From Acidimicrobiaceae bacterium (GTDB taxonomy: Bacteria; Actinomycetota; Acidimicrobiia; Acidimicrobiales; RAAP-2): a DNA stretch of 54,875 bases. The notes under the pieces were generated by a model, which had not been told where the DNA came from, made no database searches, and was given only the letters and a program-made list of their open reading frames with translations. The stretch is taken from assembly GCA_027306525.1 (NCBI GenBank), contig DAHUZM010000105.1:1-54875 (forward strand). The letters run 5' to 3'. The first letter of the stretch is position 1; each line of letters opens with the position of its first letter. This document shows, one piece after another, positions 39,805-51,782 of this stretch. Made by a program: the position numbers and the translations under genes.

Positions 39805-41112
39805 ATGAGCGTGCGGGTTGGCAACCCCCCGGAGCTGGCGAAGGCGCGAGCACTGCCCTTGCACGCACCGCTGCGCGCGGACGTGCCGGTGCCGAGCGCC
39901 GAGCCGGCTCCCCCCTTGCTCGGCGCACCGGTGCCCCGTCCCGAGCAGGGGCACCCGGCCGTGGCCTTCGTGGACGACGGGGCGCTCACGCCGTTCGTCC
40001 AGCTCGCGGTCGCGCTGCGACGCGCCGGATATCGCACCGTGCGCGTGACCACGGCTCGCCGCTCCATCGGCTCCGCGTTCACGCGGCGCTTCGCCTTCGA
40101 CCGCCTGTGCCACGTGGACGCGTCGGAGATCGAGGCGCTCGACCTGCTGCTCGCCGATGAGGCGCTCGTCGACGTCCACTGCGTGGAAGGGCTCGCCCCC
40201 AGCGCATACCGTGCCCTCGACCGGCTGCCCGGCGCGCCCCGGGCAGGTTGGCGGAACCGAGGGGACCTCGTCGACAAGGCGAACATGGTCCGTCTGTTGC
40301 GCTCGGCTGGGATCGCCCACCCCGACACGCTCCCGGGGACCGCCGACCCCGCCGAAGCGGCGCGCACGCTTGGCCTCCCGGTCGTCGTGAAACCGAGGGT
40401 CGGTGCCTTTGGACGGGGGGTCTTCATGGCGAGAAGCGTCGAGGAGCTCGAGCACCAGCTCGCCTCGGTCCCTCGGCAGGACACGCAGCTCGAGGCCTAT
40501 GTCGAGGGGGTGCCGGTCAACTACTGCGCGGTGGTCGGCGCCGGCGCCGAACGGGATATGACCTATCGGACGCTTCGGCGGGGCGGCGGCCCGTGCTCTC
40601 CTTCGAGCGCGATCGAGTGCTACCGCGACGACGCCCTGTCCGAGATCGGCCGGCGCCTGGCCGCGGTGCTCCCGTGTGAGGGCTTCGTGAACGTCGATGC
40701 GATCAAAGACGCACGCGGCCGGTACTTCGTCCACGACGTCAACCTGCGCGTGTGGGGGGCGCTGTTCGCCGCCTGGAGCGCGGGCTACGACCTGACCGGC
40801 GCCTATCTGCGCTGGCTGTCCGATCAGGTCCGCCGCGGCGTCGGCGACCGCTCCCGCGTCGCTTTCGTCTTCCCAGACAGCGCCACCGCGGCGATCCTGG
40901 CGAACCGGCGCCGGCCCGACCTGCGCACGGTGTGCCGGCAGCTGCGTGCCTATCGCCAGCTGCTCGGTCTCGGCTACGCCGTTCGGGAGCTGGCCGGCCT
41001 GGTGCGGGGGTTCGTCCTCGGTCCCCGGGCGCCCCGCTCCCAGGCACGAGGGGCGTCGACTTCACCCCCGCCACCCGAGCGTTCGGGGGCCCTTGGCACG
41101 GGACCTGCCTAG
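39805..41112 (+). CDS. ATP-grasp domain protein of unknown ligase function
   Basis: The 435-residue protein has a variable N terminus, then an ATP-grasp fold: RGDLVDKANMVRLLRSAGI, LGLPVVVKPRVGAFGRGVFMAR (ATP loop), EAYVEGVPVNYCAVV and FVNVDAIKDARGRYFVHDVNLRVWG (metal site, with D-V-N-L-R instead of E-x-N-x-R). The last ~110 residues are basic and helical. The ATG has a strong GAGGAGG Shine-Dalgarno. It follows the glycosyltransferase closely, so it may modify a glycan or cell-wall precursor by an amide/peptide-type ligation; this is speculative. Confidence 0.75.
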   Translation: MSVRVGNPPELAKARALPLHAPLRADVPVPSAEPAPPLLGAPVPRPEQGHPAVAFVDDGALTPFVQLAVALRRAGYRTVRVTTARRSIGSAFTRRFAFDRLCHVDASEIEALDLLLADEALVDVHCVEGLAPSAYRALDRLPGAPRAGWRNRGDLVDKANMVRLLRSAGIAHPDTLPGTADPAEAARTLGLPVVVKPRVGAFGRGVFMARSVEELEHQLASVPRQDTQLEAYVEGVPVNYCAVVGAGAERDMTYRTLRRGGGPCSPSSAIECYRDDALSEIGRRLAAVLPCEGFVNVDAIKDARGRYFVHDVNLRVWGALFAAWSAGYDLTGAYLRWLSDQVRRGVGDRSRVAFVFPDSATAAILANRRRPDLRTVCRQLRAYRQLLGLGYAVRELAGLVRGFVLGPRAPRSQARGASTSPPPPERSGALGTGPA

Positions 41113-41441
41113 GATTGGCCCCGGGCTGCGTGCGGGTCTGTGGTTGCAAGTCGATGCCAGTCGCAGGCGAAACGACCCACGTAAGGCAACTCGTGGTTGC
41201 TGAGCATGGTGCGATTTAGATGTAAGCCCTGCCCGCCCCTCCCGAGACTCGGGTCGTGGCGGAGACGGGGGGATGCGGACCAGTTCCGGGGTCGAAGGGT
41301 CGAGCACCGCCGACCCCGGGCCCGTCAACCCCGCAGCAGGCGAGTGTGGGGCCAAAGACCAGGTCAGCCGCACGCAGCCCGGCTCCCATGCCCTGGAGTG
41401 GGACCTTTCCTGCGAGAAGAGACCGGTAGGATCGCCGAGAA
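41113..41441. other. Gene-free leader upstream of secA with a strong stem-loop
   Basis: 329 bp without a supported gene. It contains a perfect 9-bp stem CCGGGGTCG/CGACCCCGG (41,286-41,294 with 41,311-41,319, 16-nt loop) and a smaller CCCGA/TCGGG hairpin near 41,230. TAGGAT (41,427-41,432) is a plausible -10 box 9 nt before the secA ATG. The stem-loops would then lie upstream of that promoter, perhaps ending the previous transcript. I recognise no known RNA family. Confidence 0.45.
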
Positions 41442-44205
<2,764 letters not shown>

Positions 44206-44219
<14 letters not shown>

Positions 44220-45354
44220 GGCCACCGGGCCCGAGCACCGAGACTTCGCGACCGAGCTCGAGAACCTGAGCGAACGGATCGACGAGGCACGCGGGTACTT
44301 GGACATCGAGTCGCTCGCGACGCGGCGCCAGGAGCTCGAGGCCGAGTCGGCACGCCCGGACCTGTGGGAGGACCCCGATCGGGGCCGGGCCGTCGCGACC
44401 GAGCTCGGCCGGGTCGCCGACGACCTCGACCGATTCGCCGAGCTCACGAGCGGGCTCGAGGACGCCCGGGTCCTCCATGAGCTCGTGGCCGAGGCCGAGG
44501 CCACGGATGCGGCGGACGAGGGCCTGGCCAAGGAGCTCGGTGACACCCTCGACATGCTCGGGCATCGGCTCGCGCAGCTCGAGCTGCGGTCGTTGCTCTC
44601 GGGGGACTACGACGAGCGCGACGCGGTGGCCGAGGTTCACGCGGGAGCCGGGGGCACCGACGCGCAGGACTGGACCGAGATGCTGCTGCGCATGTACACG
44701 CGCTGGGCAGAACGGCGAGGATTCTCCATCGAGATCGACGAGGTCACCGAGGGCAAGGAGGCGGGCCTCTTGTCGGCGACGTTCATCGTCCGGGGCCGGT
44801 TCGCGTTCGGCCTGCTCTCGGCCGAACGCGGGGTGCATCGCCTCGTGCGCATCTCGCCCTTCGACTCCCAGAGCCGGCGACAGACCAGCTTCGCGTCGCT
44901 CGACGTCATCCCGTTCTTGGAAGACCTCTCCGACGAGGTCGACATCGACGAGAAGGATCTGCGGATCGACACCTACCGCTCCTCGGGGGCGGGTGGCCAG
45001 CACGTCAACAAGACCGACTCGGCGGTCCGGATCACCCATCTCCCGACCGGGATCGTGGTGGCCTGCCAGAACGAGCGCAGCCAGCACCAGAACAAGGCGC
45101 GCGCCATGCAGATCCTGGCGGCCAAGCTCGCACAGCGGAACCGGGAGGAACGTCGGGCCGAGATCGACGCGATCGGTGGCGAGCGCACCGAGACCGCGTG
45201 GGGGAACCAGATCCGCTCCTACACGCTGGCGCCGTTCCAGCTGGTGAAGGACGTCAGGACCAGGTTCGAGACCGGAAACGTCGACGCCGTGCTCGACGGC
45301 GACCTCGACGCCTTCATCGAGGCCGAGCTTCGCCGACGTCGGGCACTCGGCTGA
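44206..45354 (+). CDS. prfB: Peptide chain release factor 2
   Basis: The 382-residue class I release factor has the RF2-specific SPF tripeptide in VRISPFDSQSRRQTSFAS (UGA/UAA recognition) and the catalytic GGQ in SSGAGGQHVNKTDSAVRITH. There is no programmed frameshift near codon 25, unlike E. coli prfB; the frame is continuous. The start ATG 44,206 lies within the secA 3' end. secA-prfB-ftsEX is a usual actinobacterial order. Confidence 0.95.
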
Positions 45355-45660
45355 GCCCTCGGGGCGACTGCCCGAGGCAGACGTCGCCACCTGCGACTGA
45401 TCGCGCCATCGTGCGCTGGCAGTGTGACGGTTCCCCGTATTTGATGACGAATCGTCACCCCGTGCTGCCGCGGAACCCCAGGCCAGCCCGGGTGGAGGCC
45501 GAACGCGTTGGTGTCGCGAAGCGTCCCGTGGCGCGGTTTGCATCACGGAGGCGGATCGCACTCGATAGGCTTGCGCCGGTCCGATGCTTCTTCGAACGTC
45601 CACCGTGCGCGGTGATCACCACCGGCGAGAGACGTTCAGCGGTGTGACGGACGAGGCAGC
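45355..45660. other. Intergenic region between prfB and ftsE: stem-loop and palindrome
   Basis: 306 bp. It opens with a perfect 7-bp stem CCTCGGG/CCCGAGG (45,357-45,377) just after the prfB stop, a likely terminator without a T-tract. Further on lies the 13-bp palindrome TGACGAATCGTCA (45,445-45,457) in the ftsE promoter region. No gene is supported. Confidence 0.5.
45357..45377 (+). terminator. Stem-loop after prfB
   Basis: CCTCGGG-GCGACTG-CCCGAGG, starting 3 bp after the TGA. It has a GC-rich stem with no U-run, so its termination efficiency is uncertain. Confidence 0.4.
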
Positions 45661-46392
45661 ATGATCCGTTTCGACAACGTCACCAAGGTCTACAAGAACG
45701 GCACCGTCGCGGTGCGCAGCGTCTCGCTCGACATCCAGAAGGGCGAGTTCGTCTTCCTCGTGGGCCCGTCGGGATCCGGCAAGACGACCTGCATCCGCAT
45801 GCTCTTGCGCGAGGAGCTCCCCGACCGTGGCCGCATCTGGGTCGCTGGACGCGAGATCATCCACATGCCCAAGTGGCGGGTCCCCTATCTCCGGCGCAAT
45901 GTGGGCTGCGTGTTCCAGGACTTCCGCCTGCTGCCGAACAAGACGGTGTTCCAGAACGTGGCGTTCGCCCTCGAGGTCATCGGCCGCCCGAAGAGCGTGG
46001 TCGAGACCCAGGTGCCGCAGGTCCTCGAGCTCGTCGGCCTGTCCAAGAAGCGCGACAACCTCCCCCACGAGCTCTCCGGTGGCGAGCAACAGCGGGTCGC
46101 TGTGGCGCGCGCGTTCGTCAACCGCCCGCTCATCTTGTTGGCCGATGAGCCGACCGGGAACCTCGACCCGGGGACGAGCCAGGGCATCATGCGTCTCTTG
46201 GACCGCATCAACCGCACCGGCACCACGGTGGTCGTGGCCACCCACGACGCAGCGCTCGTCGACTGGATGCGACGCCGAGTGGTCGAGCTCGACCAGGGGA
46301 CGATCGTGCGCGACCAGGCGCGCGGCGTCTACGGCATCGACGCGACGACCGGATCGGTTCCGAGGACCGAGGTCGGGGCCCGCCGCAGCTGA
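45661..46392 (+). CDS. ftsE: Cell division ATP-binding protein FtsE
   Basis: The 243-residue ABC ATPase has the FtsE pattern: [23 protein letters not shown], Walker [36 protein letters not shown] (highly characteristic), [14 protein letters not shown] and Walker [13 protein letters not shown]. With FtsX it controls peptidoglycan hydrolysis at the septum. ftsX begins 1 bp after its stop. Confidence 0.96.
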   Translation: MIRFDNVTKVYKNGTVAVRSVSLDIQKGEFVFLVGPSGSGKTTCIRMLLREELPDRGRIWVAGREIIHMPKWRVPYLRRNVGCVFQDFRLLPNKTVFQNVAFALEVIGRPKSVVETQVPQVLELVGLSKKRDNLPHELSGGEQQRVAVARAFVNRPLILLADEPTGNLDPGTSQGIMRLLDRINRTGTTVVVATHDAALVDWMRRRVVELDQGTIVRDQARGVYGIDATTGSVPRTEVGARRS

Positions 46393-46393
46393 C

Positions 46394-47278
46394 ATGCCGC
46401 TGTCCGCCGACTACATCGCGCGCGAGACCGCCACCAACCTTTGGCGGAACCGCCTCATGACGATCGCCGCCGTGCTCACCGTCGCGGTCTCGCTCGCCCT
46501 CGTCGGAGCGGCGCTCTTGTTGAAGCAGGGCGCCTCCAACGCCGAGAACTACTGGCAGCGAGGGACCCAGGTCACGGTGTGGATGAAGGCCTCCGCGAAC
46601 GGCTCGGAGAGCCATGCCGTCGGGAGCGAGCTCAAGCAGCTGCCCTATGTCCACGCCTGCAGCTATCACAGCCAGCTCGCCGACTACCACGAGGCCAAGA
46701 CGCTGCTCTCGCCGGGTGAGTTCCAGGCCCTGACGGTCCAGACCACGCCGGCCTCGTACCGCTGCACGCCGAACCAGCCGCAGTACGCGCAGGCGGTGTA
46801 CAACCGCTTCAACGGTCAGCCGGGTGTCCTCAAGGTGTCTGCGCCCTTCTCGCAGATCCACACGATGGAGGAGACGATCACCGTCCTCCAGTGGGTCTTC
46901 TTGTCGGTGGCGCTCGTGCTCCTGCTCTCAGCGGGCGTGCTCATCTTGAACACCATCAGGATGGCGATCTTCGCCCGCCGCCGGGAGGTGTCGGTGATGA
47001 AGCTGGTCGGGGCGACCAACTGGTTCATCCGGCTGCCCTTCATGTCCGAGGGGCTGGTCCAGGGCCTGATCGGCTCGGTCGTTGCCGCGGCGGTCGTCTT
47101 CGGCCTCCACGCGCTGTTGAACAGCTTCGCCAACCCGAACAATCCGGGCACCGTCTTGTACCAGATGCGCCTGTCGGGATGGGAGCTGTTCGGCACCGAC
47201 TTCGTGGTGGTTCTCATCGGCGCCTTGATCGGCTCGGTGGGCTCAGCGATCGCCATCCGCCGCTTTCTCGACGTCTAG
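46394..47278 (+). CDS. ftsX: Cell division protein FtsX
   Basis: The 294-residue membrane protein has TM1 near 22-44 (LMTIAAVLTVAVSLALVGAALLL), an extracytoplasmic loop (about 45-165) with two Cys, and three further TM segments. Its C-terminal core reads LILNTIRMAIFARRREVSVMKLVGATNWFIRLPFMSEG, the FtsX/permease signature. The ATG at 46,394 is correct; the track's 483-aa ORF starts inside ftsE in another frame. In many actinobacteria smpB follows; here a surface protein gene does. Confidence 0.95.
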   Translation: MPLSADYIARETATNLWRNRLMTIAAVLTVAVSLALVGAALLLKQGASNAENYWQRGTQVTVWMKASANGSESHAVGSELKQLPYVHACSYHSQLADYHEAKTLLSPGEFQALTVQTTPASYRCTPNQPQYAQAVYNRFNGQPGVLKVSAPFSQIHTMEETITVLQWVFLSVALVLLLSAGVLILNTIRMAIFARRREVSVMKLVGATNWFIRLPFMSEGLVQGLIGSVVAAAVVFGLHALLNSFANPNNPGTVLYQMRLSGWELFGTDFVVVLIGALIGSVGSAIAIRRFLDV

Positions 47279-47474
47279 ATCGCCACTCTTCGCGGTCACC
47301 GGCGAGCTGGCCTGCGGCGTTCGACCATCCACGAACGAACCACGCTCAGGCCGTAGCGTTTCACCGACGCTGAATACGGGGTACGCGAGGCACCGCGGTC
47401 AGACCCGTGTGTGTCGTGTGCTTCGGTCACGTCGAGCCCGCTCGTCGGTGCGGGCGTAGAAAGCGAGGAACCTG

Positions 47475-49682
47475 GTGAAAACACTGTTGTCGAGCGCTCG
47501 CCGGTGGTTGGCGGTTTGGGCCGCCTTGCTACTCGGAGTCGGGGGCGCTGCAGCCTTGGGGGTTGGCCCGGCAAGCGCTCTCACTAATGGCGCGGGCAAT
47601 TTTGCAATTGCCTCGCCGTCGACTGCGCCGACGATCCTGACCGGGACGAACAACCAGTCGGCCTCGAACATCACCTTCGACGTCGTGAACGACTGGGGGA
47701 CCAGCACCAACACGGTGACCCTTACGGTGTCCCCGAACGGCCAAGCCTCGAACAACTGCACGACCGGCAACGACGTGGTGTTTGCCGGAACCCCCACGGC
47801 CAAGGCCGGGACGGGGTCCGGGAACGAGGCCGCCCCGACGGTGTCGGTCGGCGTGAGCCAGAACTCGGCCGACACGGCTTGCGGCTCCAACAATGACGTC
47901 TTGACCCTCACCTTCACCCCGGCGCCCGCCTCCGGGACGGCTACCGACACCTTCCCGGTCACCGTCTCTGGCATCGCCTACAACGTGGGCTCTGCGGCGA
48001 GCGTCGGCGCGGTCACGCTCAACTACGAGACGACCATCCCGACCGCAGTCTCCTCGCCGACCCCGACGGGGACCTCCAACGCGACGGTGGCGACCAAGGC
48101 CAACGCCGGGGCGACGGGGAACAACCCCCAGACCTACGTCACCGTCGGCGGCACCGGAGTCGTGAGCGACATCGTCGTCACCGAGGCCGCCAAGGCGCAG
48201 GTGGGGGCCGAGCTGTGCATCACACCGATCTCGGGCGTGACCACGTTCAGCTTCAGCGGCACCGCTCCGACCGTGACCGTGACCCCGTCGGGGACCGGCA
48301 TCACGAGCGCGACGGCGTCGATCGTCGGCGGCGTCATCGAGATCGCGGTGGCAGGTGGTCCGTCCACCGCACCGGCCACGTTCACGGTCCACGGCGCGTC
48401 GGTGACCAACGGGACCACCAGCGGGCTCGCACAGGCATCGGTGAGCACCGGGGCCTCGTGTCCGGGATCGAGCGTGATCCAGTCCTCGGTTCCGATCTTC
48501 AACTCCGCTCCGACGCTCAACAGCGCGATCGCCGGCATCGACATCGACGCCACCGCGATCAACGAGCTCGAGACGACCTATCCGGTGAGCGGCGGCTGCC
48601 TGCCGTCGGCTGCGAAGAACTCGGTGATCCTCGCCACCGACCAGAACTTCCCCGACGCGCTGGCCGCGAGCTACCTCGCCGGCTACCTGCACACGGGCAT
48701 CTTGTTGACGCCGACGGCGAACCTCTCCTCTGAGACCCAGGCGGCGCTGCAGGCCGAGGGCATCACCAACGTCTACGTGGTCGGTGGACCGTTGGCGGTC
48801 AGCCAGAACACCATCAGCCAGATCCAGGCGACGCCTGCCTACACCTGCGGCGGGCCGGGTGTCGGCACCAAGACGGGCGGCAACATCCAGGTGACCGGAC
48901 CGATCTACGGCCAGACCCAGTACGACACGGCCGAGCAGATCGCGGCGACCCCGCCGGTGTCCTACGTGGCCTCGCTCGACCTGGCCGGTGCCTACGCGGG
49001 TCAGTACAACGACACCACGGGGAACCAGTCCTCGACGCCCACCGCCGCCGGCGCACTCTCGACGGCGATCATCGCCTCGGGCGCGAACTTCCCCGACGCC
49101 TCGGCGGCGAGCGTGATGGCGTACCACGACCACATCCCGCTGCTCTTGACCGACCCGAGCTCGCTGTCGACGCAGGCTTCGGCTGGCCTGTCGGCACTCG
49201 GGATCAAGCAGGTGATCGTGCTCGGCGGCCCGCTCGCGGTCTCGAATGCCGACGTGACGGCGATCCAGGGAATGGGGATCTCCGTGATCCGGATCGCGGG
49301 CCAGGACCCGACCGACACCGCCCAGATGCTGGCGTCCTTCGAGCTCAACCAGCAGGGCACGACCTACTCGGGCCTCGGCTGGGGAACGTCGTGGGGAGGC
49401 ACCGTCATGGTGGCTCGGGGTGACTTCTACTCCGATGCCCTCGCCGGGAGCGTGCTCGATGCAGTCAACACCCAGCCCCTGGTGCTGACCGCCAATCCCT
49501 CGACGGTCGGCACCTACCTGGCGGCGTTCCTCGGTTCGGGTGGGAGCACCGCCGGGATCGACAACCTCAACAACGTCGTGGGATCCAGCGGCAACATCAA
49601 GGCGATCCAGCCTCTCGGGGGCCCGCTGGCGCTCAACGCGACGACGCTGTCGGCGATGGTGACCGACGTCGCCAACGGCTAG
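47475..49682 (+). CDS. Secreted cell-wall-binding repeat 2 (CWB2) surface protein
   Basis: The 735-residue protein has a signal peptide (KTLLSSARRWLAVWAALLLGVGGAAALG ... ASA, cleavage near 35) and a Ser/Thr/Gly-rich beta-type region (about 36-340). Three C-terminal CWB2 repeats follow: SVILATDQNFPDALAASYLA...YVVGGPLAVS, TAIIASGANFPDASAASVMA...IVLGGPLAVS and TVMVARGDFYSDALAGSVLD...LGGPLALN. CWB2 repeats anchor proteins non-covalently to cell-wall polymers. GTG 47,475 has an AGGAA upstream. It is followed by a very strong terminator. It is probably an abundant surface/S-layer-like protein. Confidence 0.88.
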   Translation: MKTLLSSARRWLAVWAALLLGVGGAAALGVGPASALTNGAGNFAIASPSTAPTILTGTNNQSASNITFDVVNDWGTSTNTVTLTVSPNGQASNNCTTGNDVVFAGTPTAKAGTGSGNEAAPTVSVGVSQNSADTACGSNNDVLTLTFTPAPASGTATDTFPVTVSGIAYNVGSAASVGAVTLNYETTIPTAVSSPTPTGTSNATVATKANAGATGNNPQTYVTVGGTGVVSDIVVTEAAKAQVGAELCITPISGVTTFSFSGTAPTVTVTPSGTGITSATASIVGGVIEIAVAGGPSTAPATFTVHGASVTNGTTSGLAQASVSTGASCPGSSVIQSSVPIFNSAPTLNSAIAGIDIDATAINELETTYPVSGGCLPSAAKNSVILATDQNFPDALAASYLAGYLHTGILLTPTANLSSETQAALQAEGITNVYVVGGPLAVSQNTISQIQATPAYTCGGPGVGTKTGGNIQVTGPIYGQTQYDTAEQIAATPPVSYVASLDLAGAYAGQYNDTTGNQSSTPTAAGALSTAIIASGANFPDASAASVMAYHDHIPLLLTDPSSLSTQASAGLSALGIKQVIVLGGPLAVSNADVTAIQGMGISVIRIAGQDPTDTAQMLASFELNQQGTTYSGLGWGTSWGGTVMVARGDFYSDALAGSVLDAVNTQPLVLTANPSTVGTYLAAFLGSGGSTAGIDNLNNVVGSSGNIKAIQPLGGPLALNATTLSAMVTDVANG

Positions 49683-49698
49683 CGCGAAGCACACCGAA

Positions 49699-49738
49699 GA
49701 CATGAAGAAGGGCCCCTTCGGGGGCCCTTCTTCATGTC
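49699..49738. terminator. Strong bidirectional hairpin terminator
   Basis: A perfect 18-bp stem, GACATGAAGAAGGGCCCC against GGGGCCCTTCTTCATGTC, is closed by the ultra-stable UUCG tetraloop. It starts 16 bp after the CWB2 stop and ends 43 bp before the stop of the convergent hydrolase gene, so it can serve both. It is the strongest hairpin I saw in the window. Confidence 0.85.
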
Positions 49739-49781
49739 CATGGGTCGATTCGTTCAGGGCCCCGCCCCGATGGCGCCGGCC

Positions 49782-50534
49782 TCAGGTGAGTCCCCTTGCC
49801 AACATGGTCAGCGCCTCGCCGTAGGCGCGTGCCGCCGCCTCTTCGTGATAGGCGGCGCCCGGAACGGCAAACCCGTGGTTGGCGCCCGGGAGCACCTCGG
49901 CCAAACCGTGCGGGCCAAGCGCCTGCACGGCGTCGATGAGCGGGCGGTTCAGCGTCGCGGATTGCATCTGGTCCAGCTCGCCGATGCCGACGTAGAGGAA
50001 GCCGGGGAACCCTTCGACCGCCCGGTGCGGTGAGTCCTCGCCCTCGGTCACACAGAACGAGGGATGGAAGAGGATGCCGACATTGAACGCGTCCCGATGG
50101 CGAGCAAGGGTGCTCAGCACCGAACGGGCGCCGATGCAGTACCCCACGCAACCCATGGGACCGCGACGTGCGACGGGGTCGCTCGCCAGGGAGCCGAGGA
50201 CCGCCTCCACGTCGCGCTGCACGAGGTCCTCCGTCGTGTCGAAGAAGACCTCCTGGAGCCGTCGGCGGTCCTCGGGACTCGCGTCGGGGCCCATCATCGT
50301 CCGAAGGTCGAGGACGAGGAGCGTGCCGTGCCTGTGGTAGCGGTCGTGGGCAACGACGTAGTACCCAGCCTCACTGATCCGCGACATTGCCTGGCGCGAC
50401 GCGTCGTCAAGGCCTGGACCGTGGTGGAACGAGAGCACCACCGGAAACGGCCCATCACCTTCTGGGTGCGCGACGGCGATGCGCATGTCGCCATCGTCGG
50501 TCGGGATGGTTCGGATCTCGTGCACCGGCGACAC
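49782..50534 (-). CDS. Dienelactone hydrolase family protein
   Basis: The 250-residue alpha/beta hydrolase has VVLSFHHGPGLDDASRQAMSRISEAGYYVVAHD, the nucleophile elbow GCVGYCIGAR (Cys nucleophile, as in DLH), FVGIGELDQ-like YVGIGELDQM (Asp/Glu region) and PGANHGFAVPG (catalytic His). Members hydrolyse lactones or esters; the substrate is unknown. GTG 50,534 has AGGGAGA just upstream, better than the track's 50,627. Confidence 0.82.
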   Translation of the reverse strand: MSPVHEIRTIPTDDGDMRIAVAHPEGDGPFPVVLSFHHGPGLDDASRQAMSRISEAGYYVVAHDRYHRHGTLLVLDLRTMMGPDASPEDRRRLQEVFFDTTEDLVQRDVEAVLGSLASDPVARRGPMGCVGYCIGARSVLSTLARHRDAFNVGILFHPSFCVTEGEDSPHRAVEGFPGFLYVGIGELDQMQSATLNRPLIDAVQALGPHGLAEVLPGANHGFAVPGAAYHEEAAARAYGEALTMLARGLT

Positions 50535-50670
50535 TCTCCCTGGTCGACAACGGCGGCAGGGTAACACGGTCCTCGCTGGGCAAGGTTGGCGAGGAGGAAG
50601 GCAGCCTTGGCCCGCAATGAGGAGCAACGAACCAGCGAAGCCGTTGCTCCTCGGGCCACGTGGGCCAGGT

Positions 50671-50976
50671 TCAGACCGCCGCTTCCAGGGGGTGGTTCAC
50701 GCCCGAACCGGTCCACGAGAGCGGCACCCCGGCCGCGTGGGCCATGTCTTGGATGCATGTCAACGCCGTCGCGCCGTCGTCATCGATCACGCGCAAGCCA
50801 TCGATGTCGACAGTGAGCCTGGTGGGCGCGTCCTTCAAGAGCTCCTCGACCGCCTCGACGACATGGACGCGGGTCCGAGCATCGAGGCTCCCCGCACAGC
50901 GAAGCGACCTTGGCTCGTTTTCGAGCGTCAGCTCGAGGACGGGTTGGACTGCTGCGATGTCGGGTGGGTATGCCAC
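50671..50976 (-). CDS. STAS-domain protein (anti-sigma-factor antagonist-like)
   Basis: The 101-residue protein has a STAS fold: LELTLENEPRSLRCAGSLDARTRVHVVEAVEELL, PTRLTVDIDGLRVIDDDGATALTCIQDMAHAAGVPLSWTG. In SpoIIAA-like proteins a Ser/Thr follows the DxxxLxxID motif; here the loop reads DGLRVIDDDGATAL, so the usual phospho-Ser position looks acidic or is displaced. It may be a degenerate or constitutively active antagonist. The start is taken at GTG 50,976. Confidence 0.68.
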   Translation of the reverse strand: MAYPPDIAAVQPVLELTLENEPRSLRCAGSLDARTRVHVVEAVEELLKDAPTRLTVDIDGLRVIDDDGATALTCIQDMAHAAGVPLSWTGSGVNHPLEAAV

Positions 50977-51221
50977 GGGCCTGTGTCCTTCTCGGAGGTG
51001 GCGAACGGGGCACCGACAACGTCTCGCCCGCCACATGGCTGACCGGATCGGTCCTCGATCCGAAGACAATCTGCTCCCCAAAGAGGTTCGACAACAGGGG
51101 CTTTGGTCCTGACCACGGCCCGGGTCCCCGTCCGCTCCACCGGGGCCACGAGTGCCGGGTCGGCCGCAGCGATCTCTGAGTCCTCCAGGAGGGTGCGAGC
51201 GAGCGCTCGGGGCGGGGGCAT
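50928..51221 (-). CDS. Hypothetical small protein, weak support
   Basis: The 97-residue ORF (PPPRALARTLLEDSEIAAADPALVAPVERTG at its N terminus) overlaps the STAS gene by 49 bp and reads in the same direction. It has no recognised domain, and the third-codon GC looks only partly typical. It may be real and cotranscribed with the STAS gene, or noise. Confidence 0.3.
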   Translation of the reverse strand: MPPPRALARTLLEDSEIAAADPALVAPVERTGTRAVVRTKAPVVEPLWGADCLRIEDRSGQPCGGRDVVGAPFATSEKDTGPWHTHPTSQQSNPSSS

Positions 51222-51328
51222 GTCGACAGGCTGGGACGGGGTGTGCCAGGTGTCGGTCAGGTCGCGAGCAAGGCGGATGGGCCACCGTGGTGCCCGGCCG
51301 ACGCGCCTATCCGAATCGAGGAGCCCCC
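51222..51328. other. ssb upstream region
   Basis: Short intergenic stretch with no gene. Together with the weak ORF at 50,928-51,221 it fills the roughly 350 bp between the STAS gene and ssb. The Shine-Dalgarno GAGGAG for ssb is at its right end. Confidence 0.35.
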
Positions 51329-51766
51329 ATGACCACGACGATCACCTTGATGGGCAACCTGACCCGAGATCCCGAGATCCGCTACACCGGGGACGGTCAG
51401 GCGACGAGCACGCTCGCCGTCGCCGTCAACCGCCGCTGGCAGGACCGCACGACCAAGGAGTGGGAGGAGTCGACGTCGTTCTTCGACGTCGTCTGTTGGC
51501 GTGAGCTTGCCGAGAACGCCGCGGTCAGCCTCGTGAAGGGGGCGCGCGTCGTGGTCACGGGGCGTCTCGAGCACCGGACGTGGGAGTCGAGCGACGGCGA
51601 GCAGCGAGCCAAGGTGGAGGTCGTGGCGGACGACATCGGCCCGAGCCTGCGCTTCGCCACGGCCGAGGTCCAGCGTAGCGAGCGCCGGACCGCCGAGCCC
51701 GAGCCGCAAGGGGAGGCCGAGCCGGCCCCCGAGCCGCCCGCTGCGGCGCGACGAACGAGGAAGTGA
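51329..51766 (+). CDS. ssb: Single-stranded DNA-binding protein
   Basis: A 145-residue SSB: TTTITLMGNLTRDPEIRYTGDGQATSTLAVAVNRRW, then SFFDVVCWRELAENAAVSLVKGARVVVTGRLEHRTW, an OB-fold. The acidic Pro/Glu tail ends in Arg/Lys (RRTRK) and lacks the usual DDDIPF-like tip. The absent acidic tip suggests an accessory SSB rather than the main replication SSB, which is normally next to rpsF/rpsR. The ATG at 51,329 has GAGGAG; the track's start is too far upstream. Confidence 0.87.
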   Translation: MTTTITLMGNLTRDPEIRYTGDGQATSTLAVAVNRRWQDRTTKEWEESTSFFDVVCWRELAENAAVSLVKGARVVVTGRLEHRTWESSDGEQRAKVEVVADDIGPSLRFATAEVQRSERRTAEPEPQGEAEPAPEPPAAARRTRK

Positions 51767-51782
51767 GGGGCCGGGCCCGGGA

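Noticed and set aside
47529-49703. 724-aa minus-strand ORF opposite the CWB2 gene
   Set aside because: No signal peptide or domain; the plus-strand protein has clear CWB2 repeats.
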